From NCBI RefSeq assembly GCF_000718165.1, contig NZ_JOEY01000005.1, positions 124,001 to 188,000 of the forward strand: a DNA stretch of 64,000 nucleotides, written 5' to 3'. This stretch comes from Streptomyces fulvoviolaceus. GTDB lineage: Bacteria; Actinomycetota; Actinomycetes; Streptomycetales; Streptomycetaceae. Within the stretch, counting starts at the first letter, position 1. Each line of letters starts with the position of its first letter. Below are positions 26,590-34,751 of the stretch, piece by piece. The position numbers and the translations under genes are program-made. The notes beneath the pieces were generated by a model. It was given only the letters and a program-made list of their open reading frames with translations, searched no databases and was not told the origin of the DNA.

Positions 26590-26781
26590 TCACGCGGAAG
26601 TCCGGCCGTCGCCGCCGGACTTCCGCACGGCGGCCCGGAGCACGAAGGCTCCCACGGGGGTGAGGGTGTGCAGCACGTGCGCGCCGTGGCGTTGGACGGT
26701 GATCCATCCCGCGTCCCGCGCCCTGAAAGGTTGCAGGTTCCGGCCGTTCTCCGCCTCCGCCACAGTGGACGGAAGCACCAT
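26590..26781 (-). CDS. Possible 63-aa protein of unknown function
   Basis: A small minus-strand ORF converging with the second kinase gene and diverging from the acyl-CoA dehydrogenase. About 88 percent of its codons end in G or C, the coding-like pattern of this genome, and the residues are balanced (NLQPFRARDAGWITVQRHGA, then HVLHTLTPVGAFVLRAAVR). The ribosome-binding site is poor. No family is recognised. The other minus-strand frame here is less convincing. Confidence 0.5.
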   Translation of the reverse strand: MVLPSTVAEAENGRNLQPFRARDAGWITVQRHGAHVLHTLTPVGAFVLRAAVRKSGGDGRTSA

Positions 26782-26819
26782 CCGGAGAACGGCAGGGCCC
26801 GGCGGCCTGGAGGAAGCAG

Positions 26820-28016
26820 ATGTACGGGGGATTCACCACGGAGCGCCACGAGCGCCTCAGGGCCCGGGTACGGGCCTTCGCAGAGGCCGAAGCACGGCCT
26901 CGTATACCGGAGATGGAGGCGACCAGGACCGTTCACCACGAACTGTCCCGTCTCATCGCCCGGCAGGGCTGGATCGGCGTCACCATCGACCGCGCGTACG
27001 GCGGCATGGGCGCCGGGCATCTCGCCAAGACGATCACCATCGAGGAACTGGCCCGCGTCAGCGGCGCGATGGGCGCCATGGTGCAGGCCTCGCAGCTGGG
27101 CGTGGCCAAGATCGCCCACTTCGGCAGCGAGCAGCAGAAGAGGACCTGGCTCCCGGCGATCGCGAGGGGCGACTGCCTGCCGACGATCGCTGTCACCGAG
27201 CCCGAGTCCGGCGGCCACGTCCTGGGCATGCGGGCGACGGCGCGCCGCGAGGGCGACACGTATGTCCTGAACGGCCGCAAGGTGTTCGTCGGCAACAGTC
27301 ACGTGGGCGATCTGCACGGCGTGGTCGTCCGCACGGGCCCGGGCTCGCGAGGCCTGTCCGCGTTCCTCCTTGAGAGTGACCGCCCCGGCTTCTCGCTCGC
27401 CCCGCAGCAGCCGGCGATGGGCCTGCACGGCTTCTCCTTCGGCGAGTTGGTGATGGAGGACGTACGCGTCCCCGCCGCGAACCTGCTGGGCGAGGAGGGT
27501 GACGGCGTCGCGGTCGCGTACTCGTCGAGCGTCCTGTACGGGAGGGCGAACCTGACCGCGGTGTCACTGGGCATCCACCGCGCGCTGGTGGAGGAGACGA
27601 CGGCGTTCGCGGCGGCGCGCAGCCTGTACGGCAGGCCACTCGCCGAACTGGACTCGGTGAAGCAGAAGTTGGGCCGGATGCAGTCCAGCCTGATGACAGC
27701 CGAGGCGGTGGCCTACCACGCGGTGGACCTGCTGGACCGCGGCCTGCCCTGCGACGCGGAGCTCATGAACGCCAAGCTCGTCGGCGTCGAGTCCAGCCTC
27801 GACTCCGCACGTCTGGCGATGGAGATCCACGCGGCCTGCGGCCTGTTCACCGACCGGCCGATCGAGCGCTTCGTCCGCGACGCCCACCACATCTACGCGC
27901 CCGCCGGCACGTCCGACGTACAGCGGCTGCGGCTGGCGGAGGTGGCGCTGGGGGTGGCGAAAGGGGCGCAGTGGTCGGTGCGGTTCGGTGGGGGGACGGA
28001 GCTGGCGGCGGCCTGA
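26820..28016 (+). CDS. Acyl-CoA dehydrogenase family protein
   Basis: 398 aa with GGAGG seven bases before ATG 26820. The N-terminal helical domain runs to the flavin-loop segment TIAVTEPESGGHV, where members bind FAD and substrate. The middle is a beta domain with TYVLNGRKVFVGNS and the C-terminal helices carry LAMEIHAACGLFTDRPIERFVRD and a late APAGTSDVQRL. The family oxidises acyl-CoA at the alpha-beta bond using FAD and electron-transfer flavoprotein. The catalytic Glu cannot be placed with certainty. It is monocistronic between unrelated genes, so the substrate is unknown. Confidence 0.9.
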   Translation: MYGGFTTERHERLRARVRAFAEAEARPRIPEMEATRTVHHELSRLIARQGWIGVTIDRAYGGMGAGHLAKTITIEELARVSGAMGAMVQASQLGVAKIAHFGSEQQKRTWLPAIARGDCLPTIAVTEPESGGHVLGMRATARREGDTYVLNGRKVFVGNSHVGDLHGVVVRTGPGSRGLSAFLLESDRPGFSLAPQQPAMGLHGFSFGELVMEDVRVPAANLLGEEGDGVAVAYSSSVLYGRANLTAVSLGIHRALVEETTAFAAARSLYGRPLAELDSVKQKLGRMQSSLMTAEAVAYHAVDLLDRGLPCDAELMNAKLVGVESSLDSARLAMEIHAACGLFTDRPIERFVRDAHHIYAPAGTSDVQRLRLAEVALGVAKGAQWSVRFGGGTELAAA

Positions 28017-28195
28017 GTCCGAGGGGGCGGGATGGCTGAACGGGACGAGTCGCGGGACAACGACCGGCCGCACGCGGGCGGTCGCCAACACCGGGGAAGC
28101 CCGTGCCCTGGAACCGTACGAGCCGTTCTGATCACAGGCTCGCCTCGCGTATATGATCACTCCGCACTAATTGCCGTGGTGGTAAAAGGACTTGC

Positions 28196-28255
28196 ATGTT
28201 CCGGAACCCCGCGGCACCTACACACAGCACCACCAACGGGGAAGAAACAACATGA
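28196..28255 (+). other. 19-codon leader ORF before the first peptidoglycan-binding gene
   Basis: AAAAGGAC lies five bases before ATG 28196. The ORF encodes MFRNPAAPTHSTTNGEETT and its stop overlaps ATG 28252 of the next gene. Its ribosome-binding site looks better placed than many in the window. It could be a translated leader that couples to the secreted protein, or chance. Confidence 0.4.
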
Positions 28256-28833
28256 ACTTCCGCACCACCCGGGGCCGTCTGGCCACCGCCGCCGTCAGCG
28301 CCGCCATCGCGGGCGCCCTGGCCGTGAGCGCCTCGCCGGCCTCGGCCAGCAGCAGCAACGGCTATGTCAGCGGCGGCGGTTCGTTCTACGACGACTTCGC
28401 CGACGAGGGCACCCTGTCGACCTCGTCGCACACGGACTCCAACGCGACCTGCTTCTGGCAGATCATCCTGTACGCCGAGGGCGTCAAGGAGAGCAACGGC
28501 ACCAAGTACGACCACGCGGACATCGACGGCAAGTTCGGCTCGAACACCAAGTACGCCACCAAGCAACTGCAGAAGGCCTGGGGTCTGACGCAGGACGGCA
28601 TCGTCGGCAAGAAGACGTTCGGCTCCGCCGACGACAAGTGGAACTCGTCGACCGGGGCGGGCGAGCTGGAGTACCGCAGCACGGGCTCGACCTCGGCCAC
28701 GAAGTACAAGATCCGCTACCACGGCTCCCGCTACTACTTCGAGATCTACCGCACGTCGGGCGGCAACTACCGCATCTACCACAACAACCAGTGGCAGTAC
28801 GCGAGCTACAAGAACAACAGCAGCTGCAGCTGA
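28252..28833 (+). CDS. Secreted peptidoglycan-binding-domain protein 1
   Basis: 193 aa. A signal peptide at residues 1-33 has a twin arginine-like start and an ASPASA-S cleavage region. A peptidoglycan_binding_1-like stretch follows: DIDGKFGSNTKYATKQLQKA then WGLTQDGIVGKKTFGSAD. The C-terminal 60 residues, rich in Tyr, Asn and Ser (YYFEIYRTSGGNYRIYHNNQWQ region), form a separate small domain. The gene is duplicated at 29384 and a kinase with the same kind of domain follows at 30273. The enriched Gly/Ser/Tyr content and export point to cell-wall attachment. The 5' region is AT-rich, likely holding its promoter. Confidence 0.85.
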   Translation: MNFRTTRGRLATAAVSAAIAGALAVSASPASASSSNGYVSGGGSFYDDFADEGTLSTSSHTDSNATCFWQIILYAEGVKESNGTKYDHADIDGKFGSNTKYATKQLQKAWGLTQDGIVGKKTFGSADDKWNSSTGAGELEYRSTGSTSATKYKIRYHGSRYYFEIYRTSGGNYRIYHNNQWQYASYKNNSSCS

Positions 28834-28839
28834 CCCACA

Positions 28840-28878
28840 GCCGTAGGCCCACCGGTTGTCGACCGGCGGGCCTACGGC
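28840..28878 (+). terminator. Terminator of peptidoglycan-binding gene 1
   Basis: A long near-perfect hairpin: GCCGTAGGCCC plus CCGGT pairs with ACCGG plus GGGCCTACGGC, with a loop of about 5 bases and one unpaired base, 7 bp after the stop. Confidence 0.85.
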
Positions 28879-29043
28879 ATTCATGGTCCGGACGGCGGGT
28901 GCCCGACGTCCGGCGCCGCCGCCTCCCAGGCGAAGACCGCAGGACCGGCCGGCTCCTCCGGGTACCCCACCTCGTCGTCGGCGTCACCGTCGCCCCACCG
29001 GTGTTGAACCAGACGCCCCGCCTGCCCCGAACTCCAGCTCTGT

Positions 29044-29289
29044 GTGAGCGAGTTACTGACGAACGTGATCGTTCACGTCGGCGAGGGCACCTCGGTGACG
29101 CTCCGCCTGTTCGCCTGGCTCGTCGTGCGCCGCCCCGGCGGGGACGACGAGTCGGGCCGCGGCCTCCTGTTGCTCGACGCGGTCGCGGCGCGGTGGGGCG
29201 TGACACAGCACCACGGCGGCAAGTCCGTGTGGTGCGAGTGGTACGGAGACGCAGCGGACAGCACGGGTGGTTCCACACCGCACACCTGA
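29044..29289 (+). pseudogene. Remnant of an ATP-binding (anti-sigma/HATPase) protein
   Basis: From GTG 29044 the frame reads SELLTNVIVHVGEGTSVTLRL and ends GRGLLLLDAVAARWGVTQHH, GGKSVWCEW. These are the N-box and the ATP-lid/end strands of Streptomyces RsbW-like HATPase proteins. The N-terminal half is missing: an in-frame TGA at about 29008 cuts the upstream match (PELQLC before SELL). The middle is also shortened (RLFAWLVVRRPGGDDES), losing roughly 18 residues. It lies between the two duplicated peptidoglycan-binding genes, so the intact gene was probably damaged by that rearrangement. An overlapping minus-strand frame (ending at 28882) also has coding-like composition and could be another fragment. 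Confidence 0.6.
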
Positions 29290-29383
29290 AACTTTCCAGG
29301 TACCTCCGGGCGCCCGCCGCCCCCATCCTGGATCCGGGCCAGGGCGGCTCCACGCCTTGGCACGCAACGGGGAAGGAACACCC

Positions 29384-29974
29384 ATGAACCTCCGTACAAC
29401 TCGCGGCCGCGCCGCCGCAGCCGCCGTCAGCGCGCTGGCCGTGGGAGGGCTGGCGCTCAGCGCCTCGCCCGCCTCCGCAAGCGCGAGCAGCGGGTACGTC
29501 AACGGGAGCGGCTCGTACTACGACGACTTCGCCGATGAGGGCACGCTGTCGACCGCGTCGCACGCCAGCTCCAACACGACCTGCCTCTGGCAGAAGATCC
29601 TGTGGGCCGAGGGTGTCAAGGAGAGCAACGGGACCGCGTTCGACTACGAGGACATCGACGGTCACTTCGGTTCGAACACCAAGTACGCGACCAAGAAGCT
29701 GCAGAAGGCCTGGGGGCAGACCCAGGACGGCATCGTCGGCAAGAAGACATTCGGCTCCGCCGACGACAAGTGGAACTCGTCGACCGGGGCGGGCGAGCTG
29801 GAGTACAGGTCCTACGACAGCGGCTCGTCCCTGAAGCGCTGGAAGCTGACCTACCACGGCAGTGCCCACGCCTTCAACCTGTACCGCGCCACCAGCGCCT
29901 ACGACGGCAGGTACACCTTCTACGCCAACAACGCCTGGCGGCCTGCGAGCTACAACGCCAACTCCTGCGACTGA
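29384..29974 (+). CDS. Secreted peptidoglycan-binding-domain protein 2
   Basis: 196 aa from ATG 29384 (GGGGAAGGAA upstream), a paralogue of the gene at 28252 with the same signal peptide pattern MNLRTTRGR and cleavage near ASPASA-S. The wall-binding segment is almost unchanged: DIDGHFGSNTKYATKKLQKA and WGQTQDGIVGKKTFGSADD. The C-terminal domain has diverged more (AHAFNLYRATSAYDGRYTFY and YANNAWRPASYNANS). Copies of exact sequence such as GGCATCGTCGGCAAGAAGAC occur in both genes. Its own terminator lies at 29991-30016. Confidence 0.85.
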   Translation: MNLRTTRGRAAAAAVSALAVGGLALSASPASASASSGYVNGSGSYYDDFADEGTLSTASHASSNTTCLWQKILWAEGVKESNGTAFDYEDIDGHFGSNTKYATKKLQKAWGQTQDGIVGKKTFGSADDKWNSSTGAGELEYRSYDSGSSLKRWKLTYHGSAHAFNLYRATSAYDGRYTFYANNAWRPASYNANSCD

Positions 29975-29990
29975 CGCAGCACACAGCGAC

Positions 29991-30016
29991 GGCCCGCCGG
30001 CCACCACCGGCGGGCC
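29991..30016 (+). terminator. Terminator of peptidoglycan-binding gene 2
   Basis: GGCCCGCCGG at 29991-30000, loop CCACCA, then CCGGCGGGCC at 30007-30016, 17 bp after the stop. Confidence 0.8.
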
Positions 30017-30272
30017 GGACCCATAGGTGCGGCGGCTCCGTTCAGCCGCCGTAGCGGTGAAACACCGCCGCCCGTCCCGTCCTGCCGTCACAGTGTTCGC
30101 ACGCCACCGGGGGGAGGATTGCGAACAGCCGGCTGCGGCACCCCGGACGTGGGTGCCGCAGCCCGCGCTCCCTCGAGCGTCCCGGGCCACTCCCCCGGCC
30201 CGTGCCGGTAGTCTCGCGTCAACTGGCGTGACACGAGAGCGCGTTGAGCGAGAAGGAACAGTCGGGGGATCC

Positions 30273-31964
30273 ATGACAGACCAGCGGCCCACGCCGCCCT
30301 ATACTCCCGCATCCGGTGACGCGGCGCTGCAGCAGGCGGGGGCGACTCCGCTCCAGCCCGCCGACCCCGGGCGGATCGGCCCGTACACACCGCTCGGCCG
30401 CCTCGGCAGCGGCGGCATGGGCCGCGTCTACCTGGCACGCCCCGCCGACGACAGCCCGGGCCTCGCCGCCGTGAAGGTGATCCGGCCCGAGTACGCCGAG
30501 GACCCGCAGTTCCGGCGGCGGTTCGAGCGGGAGGCCGGCGTGCACGGGCGGCTTCGGACGGCGTACGCGCCGGAGCTGCTCGGCACCGGGTTCGAGGAAT
30601 CGCTGCTGTGGATGGCGACGCAGTATGTGCCCGGTCTCAACCTCGCCGACGCCGTACGCGAGTGCGGTCCGCTGGAACCGGCCGGTGTGTGGCGGCTGGT
30701 GGCGGACCTCGGGCGGGCCCTGTCGGCGCTGGCCGCCGTCGGCGTCGTACACCGAGATCTCAAGCCGTCCAACGTGATCCTGTCCACGCGACGCGCGCAT
30801 GTCATCGACTTCGGCATCTCGCAGGCCGTCGACAGCAGCGCGATCACCGGCACCGGGAGCCGGGTCGGGACGCCCGCCTTCATGTCGCCCGAGTACTTAC
30901 GGGAGGGGCGCTGCGACGCCGCCTCCGACGTCTTCTCGCTTGCGTGCGCGCTCACTTACGCCGCAACCGGGCACGCCCCGTTCGGCGACGGGACCGGTGT
31001 GGACGTCATGCACCGGGTCGCCTTCGAGGAGCCCAAGCCGGACATCATGGCCGAAGTCGCGACCGTCGACCCCGCGTTGGCCGCCCTCCTGGCCGGCTGC
31101 CTCGCCAAGGACCCCGCCGGCCGGCCCACGGCCCAGCAGCTGATCGACGCCGGCTCGGCCGCCCTGCACGGCCACACCCCCTCCTGGCACGAGCCGTTGG
31201 GCGCCCGCCTGCTCGCCCGGCAGCAGGCGGCCGCCCTGCTGGAACAGACCTCCGCCCAGCAGACCGTCCACCTCCGCGCACCGGTGGCTCCCGCCTCCGG
31301 CGAGAACACCACCCCGCGCAGGCGGAAGAAGCCCTACCTCGCCCTCGCGGCCGGCCTCGCCGTGGTCGCCGTCGCCGCGAGCGCCTTCTTCCTCACCCGC
31401 CCGTCCGTCGAGGAAACGGCCTCGGTCTCCCCGACGGCCTCCGCCGAGGCCACCTCCGACGCCGAACCGGCCTCGGCCCCGCCCAGTTCCTCCAGCTCAC
31501 CTTCCCCGAGCGAGACGGAGGAGAAGGCGAAGGAGAAGAAGGGCAAGGAGTCGGAGGCGGCGAACGACGGCTCGTCCGGATCCGGTGGCGGCACGGATCG
31601 TACGCCCTCCGCGACGGCCACATACGGCGGCGGCGACGGCGGAAGCTCGAGCGGCGGCGGCGTCAGCACCCCGACCGCCACGGTCACCAAGACCACGTCA
31701 GCCCCCGCCACCCCGGCGTGGATCTCCCAGTGCACCTACTACTCCGGCACCGAACTCACCGTCTACGGCGACAAGAACCAACGCGTCGTCCAGGTGCAGT
31801 GCATGCTCTCCAAGCGCGGCTACAGCGTCGGTGACGCGGGCGTGGACGGCCAGTTCGGCAAGGACACACTGACCGCGGTGAAGCAGTTCCAGAGCGCCAA
31901 GGCGCTGGACGTGGACGGTGAAGTGGGCCCCAACACCTGGGCGGCGCTGCGCAGTTCGACCTGA
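30273..31964 (+). CDS. Membrane Ser/Thr kinase with extracytoplasmic peptidoglycan-binding domain
   Basis: 563 aa from ATG 30273. The kinase domain (about 30-300) has GSGGMGRVYLA, AAVKVI, HRDLKPSNVIL and VIDFGIS, all canonical, unlike the two kinases upstream. A juxtamembrane linker and one membrane helix (YLALAAGLAVVAVAASAFFL, about 355-375) lead to a Ser/Thr/Pro/Gly-rich spacer of about 110 residues. The outside end has a PG_binding_1 domain (VQVQCMLSKRGYSVGDAGVD, then GQFGKDTLTAVKQFQ and GEVGPNTWAALR). This resembles PknB-type wall sensors but with a different domain. It follows two secreted proteins with the same kind of domain, so they may compete for or present the same wall ligand (inference). 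Confidence 0.92.
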   Translation: MTDQRPTPPYTPASGDAALQQAGATPLQPADPGRIGPYTPLGRLGSGGMGRVYLARPADDSPGLAAVKVIRPEYAEDPQFRRRFEREAGVHGRLRTAYAPELLGTGFEESLLWMATQYVPGLNLADAVRECGPLEPAGVWRLVADLGRALSALAAVGVVHRDLKPSNVILSTRRAHVIDFGISQAVDSSAITGTGSRVGTPAFMSPEYLREGRCDAASDVFSLACALTYAATGHAPFGDGTGVDVMHRVAFEEPKPDIMAEVATVDPALAALLAGCLAKDPAGRPTAQQLIDAGSAALHGHTPSWHEPLGARLLARQQAAALLEQTSAQQTVHLRAPVAPASGENTTPRRRKKPYLALAAGLAVVAVAASAFFLTRPSVEETASVSPTASAEATSDAEPASAPPSSSSSPSPSETEEKAKEKKGKESEAANDGSSGSGGGTDRTPSATATYGGGDGGSSSGGGVSTPTATVTKTTSAPATPAWISQCTYYSGTELTVYGDKNQRVVQVQCMLSKRGYSVGDAGVDGQFGKDTLTAVKQFQSAKALDVDGEVGPNTWAALRSST

Positions 31965-31966
31965 CG

Positions 31967-31986
31967 GTGCGCGCGTCGGCGCACCC
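31967..31986 (+). terminator. Terminator of the third kinase gene
   Basis: A hairpin GGTGCGC at 31967-31973 and GCGCACC at 31980-31986 with a 6-base loop starts two bases after the kinase stop. The stem is short, so efficiency may be modest. Confidence 0.6.
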
Positions 31987-32100
31987 TGGAGTCTTTCAGG
32001 TTCCGCGCATCCGGTCCTCCCCGCAGCATGAAGCGGAAGCAGGCATTACGCGACGGCGTGACGCCTGAGCGACCTGCACCGACATGCGACGGGGGATCCA

Positions 32101-33066
32101 GTGACGCTGCGCATCCACTTCACGGCCGACGACCTCGCCCGTACGACCGTGGCGCCGGGTCCGGACATCATGTGGGAACTGATCAGCAGCCTCCACAGAC
32201 TGCAGGCACCCCGAACCGCCGCCCGGTACGGCCCGTGGCTGCGACACGTCCGCGCCCGGCTGGGGACCCGGAACCTGCGGGCGGCGCTGCGGCCGCTGAC
32301 GGCCCTGGTGCCACGTCGCGGCGCCTTCCCCGATTTCCTCACTCCTTCGGCTCCTGGGGACTTCGCGGCCTCGCTGGAACTGGTCCGTGCCACCCCGGAC
32401 CGCCGTCTGCGGCACGAGCTCGCCGACGTGTTCCGCGGCCGCCGGCCGTCGCACTGGGTGCGGCTGCTGGCCACCGGAGACCGGAACTGCCGTCAGGACC
32501 TGCAGTCCGCGCTGACCGTGTACTACCGGGAAGTACTCCGTCCCTACGTTCCCGAGCTGGGCGAAGCGGTCCTGACGGAGCGGGCGTTACGCAGCCGGGG
32601 CCTGGTCGACGGCGGGGTCGAGTCGCTCCTGCGCACCCTGTCGCCCTCGATCCGCTGGACCGCGCCCGTGCTCAGCTCCGACTACCCGTGCGACCGCGAC
32701 CTTCATCTGCAGGGACGGGGCATCACCCTCGTCCCGTCCTTCTTCTGCACCGGCACCCCGGTGACCCTGATCGACCCCGACCTCTCGCCGGTGCTGGTCT
32801 ACCCCGTCACCGCCCCTTCCCGCCCGCCCGCGGCCCCCGACGGCCTGGCCGCGCTGCTCGGCCGTACCCGCGCCCTGGCCATCCACGTGCTGTCCCACCC
32901 GCGCTCGACCACCGAACTCGCCCTGCGCCTGGGAGTGTCCGCCGGAACCGCCAGCCGGCACGCCGCCGCCCTGCGCGACGCGGGCCTCGTCACCAGCACC
33001 CGGCAGGGCAGCACGATGCTGCACGTCGCGACGGACCTCGGCAGCCGGCTGGCCCGTTCACGGTGA
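32101..33066 (+). CDS. ArsR-type winged-helix regulator with long N-terminal domain
   Basis: 321 aa from GTG 32101. The last 75 residues form a winged helix of ArsR/SmtB type (LSHPRSTTELALRLGVSAGT and ASRHAAALRDAGLVTSTRQG). About 240 residues precede it, beginning IHFTADDLARTTVAPGPDIMW. That N-terminal layout is typical of a Streptomyces group of transcriptional regulators, and no metal-binding cysteine cluster is visible. It could bind its own upstream gap. The next gene, a secreted protein, starts 145 bp on. The target genes are unknown. Confidence 0.85.
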   Translation: MTLRIHFTADDLARTTVAPGPDIMWELISSLHRLQAPRTAARYGPWLRHVRARLGTRNLRAALRPLTALVPRRGAFPDFLTPSAPGDFAASLELVRATPDRRLRHELADVFRGRRPSHWVRLLATGDRNCRQDLQSALTVYYREVLRPYVPELGEAVLTERALRSRGLVDGGVESLLRTLSPSIRWTAPVLSSDYPCDRDLHLQGRGITLVPSFFCTGTPVTLIDPDLSPVLVYPVTAPSRPPAAPDGLAALLGRTRALAIHVLSHPRSTTELALRLGVSAGTASRHAAALRDAGLVTSTRQGSTMLHVATDLGSRLARSR

Positions 33067-33211
33067 CGCCACGGAACCGGAACCGGGACCTCCTGTTTGC
33101 ATACGTACGCAATCTCCTGGCGCCCGGAACGCCCCGTCGGCCAGCGTAGTCATGCACACATCAACGCACATCGAAGCGACGCCATGTCGCTGACAACGGG
33201 GAGACACCGCG

Positions 33212-34678
33212 ATGAGAGCACGCATGGCCATGGTCCTGGGCGCCGCCCTGACCGCCCTGGCCCTGGGAGCACCGCCCGCTTCGGCGGATCCCGACAACCC
33301 GCCGGACTTCAAGGCGCCGTTCGAGTGCGGCCAGACCTGGGAGATGTACACCCGGGACGGTCACGGCGGCAACGAGACAGAGGATCAGCAGCAGCTCGAC
33401 ATGGAGCGGGTCGGCGGTGAGACGGAAGGCTCCGCCGTCCTGGCGGCGGCGGACGGCGAGGTGTACTGGGAAGTCTCGGGCGGCGATGACGGCAGCAGGA
33501 TCGGCATCAACATCAAGCACGATGGCGGCTGGTTCAGCCAGTACCTCCACATGAGCGAGTACGTCGAGGTAGGAACCAAGGTCAAGCAGGGGGACCGGAT
33601 CGGCACCGCGAGCAACGCGGGCACCACGGTCCCGCACCTCCACTACCAGGAGATGTACGACTCCGACGGCGACGGGTCGGGCGAAGAGAACGAGCTCGTC
33701 TACCCCTATCTCGAAGGCAAGGAGTACCGCATCACCCCGGAGGACGGACGCGTCTCCTTGACCAGCACCAACAACTGCGACGGCAGTGGCGACCCCGGTG
33801 ACCCGGGCGAGCCGGAGCCGGAGCCGGAGAAGACGAAGCTCGCCTACACCGGCGACACCTCCCTCGCAGGCGGTGACCCCGCCGAACTGTCCGCCGTACT
33901 CACCGAGGAGGAGTCCGGGAACCCCGTCGCCGACCAGAAGGTGAGCTTCACGCTCGGCGCCGACGACAGCGCGCAGGCCTGCGAGGGCACCACGGACGCC
34001 GAGGGCACCGCCACCTGCACCATCGAGGAGGTGGACCAGCCGCTGACGGACGACGCGACCGTCCCCGTCACCGCGGCCTTCGCGGGCGACGACGCCTACG
34101 AGCCGTCCGAGGCGCCCGCCACCCTCGATCTGCGGTATGTGACCGGACGCGCCTACGGCCTGTCCGCCGAGGTCCCGCTGCCGCTCATCCCCATCGGCAT
34201 CGACCCGACGCCCGACACCGGGGCGGTGCGCACGGCCGGCGCCGGGACCACGGACGCCGGGTGCGCCGAGCAGATCGAGGCGATCGTGCTGTCCGCGGGA
34301 CCGCTGTGCGCCGACGTGGTGACGAAGACCGGCCCCAACTCGTCCACGGCGACCGCCACCGTGGCCGACGCCAGGATCGGACTCACCGGGCTGCCGGTCG
34401 TCGAGGTCACCGGGCTCACCGCCGAGTCGTCGAGCACCTGCTCGGCGTCGAAGGGCAGTGTCGGCCTCACGCTGAGCATCGGCGGCACCCCGGTCGAGAT
34501 CCCGGACACGCCGAACCACTCCATCGACCTCGGGGCCGGGGCCAAGCTCGTCGTCAACGAGCAGATCCCGGTCGAGGGCGCGGACCAGGGCCTGACCGTC
34601 AACGCGGTGCACCTGACCGCGCTCGGCGGCGCGGATGTGGTGCTCGGGTCCAGCACGTCCGGCGCGTTCAACTGCTAG
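33212..34678 (+). CDS. Secreted M23-like protein with Ig-like and anchor-type C-terminal domains
   Basis: 488 aa from ATG 33212 (GGGGAGA upstream). A signal peptide (about 1-26, GAPPASA-D) is followed by an M23/LytM-like domain at about 40-190. It has the second zinc motif HLH (in [12 protein letters not shown]), but the first ligand region reads DQQQLDMER, so the His of HxxxD is replaced by Gln. It is probably a non-hydrolytic binding version. An acidic Pro/Glu linker leads to a Big3-like Ig domain (about 210-310, [20 protein letters not shown]). The last part, with [21 protein letters not shown], matches choice-of-anchor-type domains. Function is unknown; wall or surface attachment is inferred. 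Confidence 0.85.
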   Translation: MRARMAMVLGAALTALALGAPPASADPDNPPDFKAPFECGQTWEMYTRDGHGGNETEDQQQLDMERVGGETEGSAVLAAADGEVYWEVSGGDDGSRIGINIKHDGGWFSQYLHMSEYVEVGTKVKQGDRIGTASNAGTTVPHLHYQEMYDSDGDGSGEENELVYPYLEGKEYRITPEDGRVSLTSTNNCDGSGDPGDPGEPEPEPEKTKLAYTGDTSLAGGDPAELSAVLTEEESGNPVADQKVSFTLGADDSAQACEGTTDAEGTATCTIEEVDQPLTDDATVPVTAAFAGDDAYEPSEAPATLDLRYVTGRAYGLSAEVPLPLIPIGIDPTPDTGAVRTAGAGTTDAGCAEQIEAIVLSAGPLCADVVTKTGPNSSTATATVADARIGLTGLPVVEVTGLTAESSSTCSASKGSVGLTLSIGGTPVEIPDTPNHSIDLGAGAKLVVNEQIPVEGADQGLTVNAVHLTALGGADVVLGSSTSGAFNC

Positions 34679-34696
34679 ACCAACCGTTCCCGTACG

Positions 34697-34730
34697 CCGT
34701 CGGGGCGGCCTCGAAAGGCCGCCCCGACGG
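34697..34730. terminator. Bidirectional terminator between the M23-like gene and purH
   Basis: A perfect hairpin with 15-bp arms (34697-34711 and 34716-34730, CCGTCGGGGCGGCCT) and loop CGAA separates two converging genes. Confidence 0.9.
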
Positions 34731-34751
34731 TCGTACACGTGCGTCCCGGTG

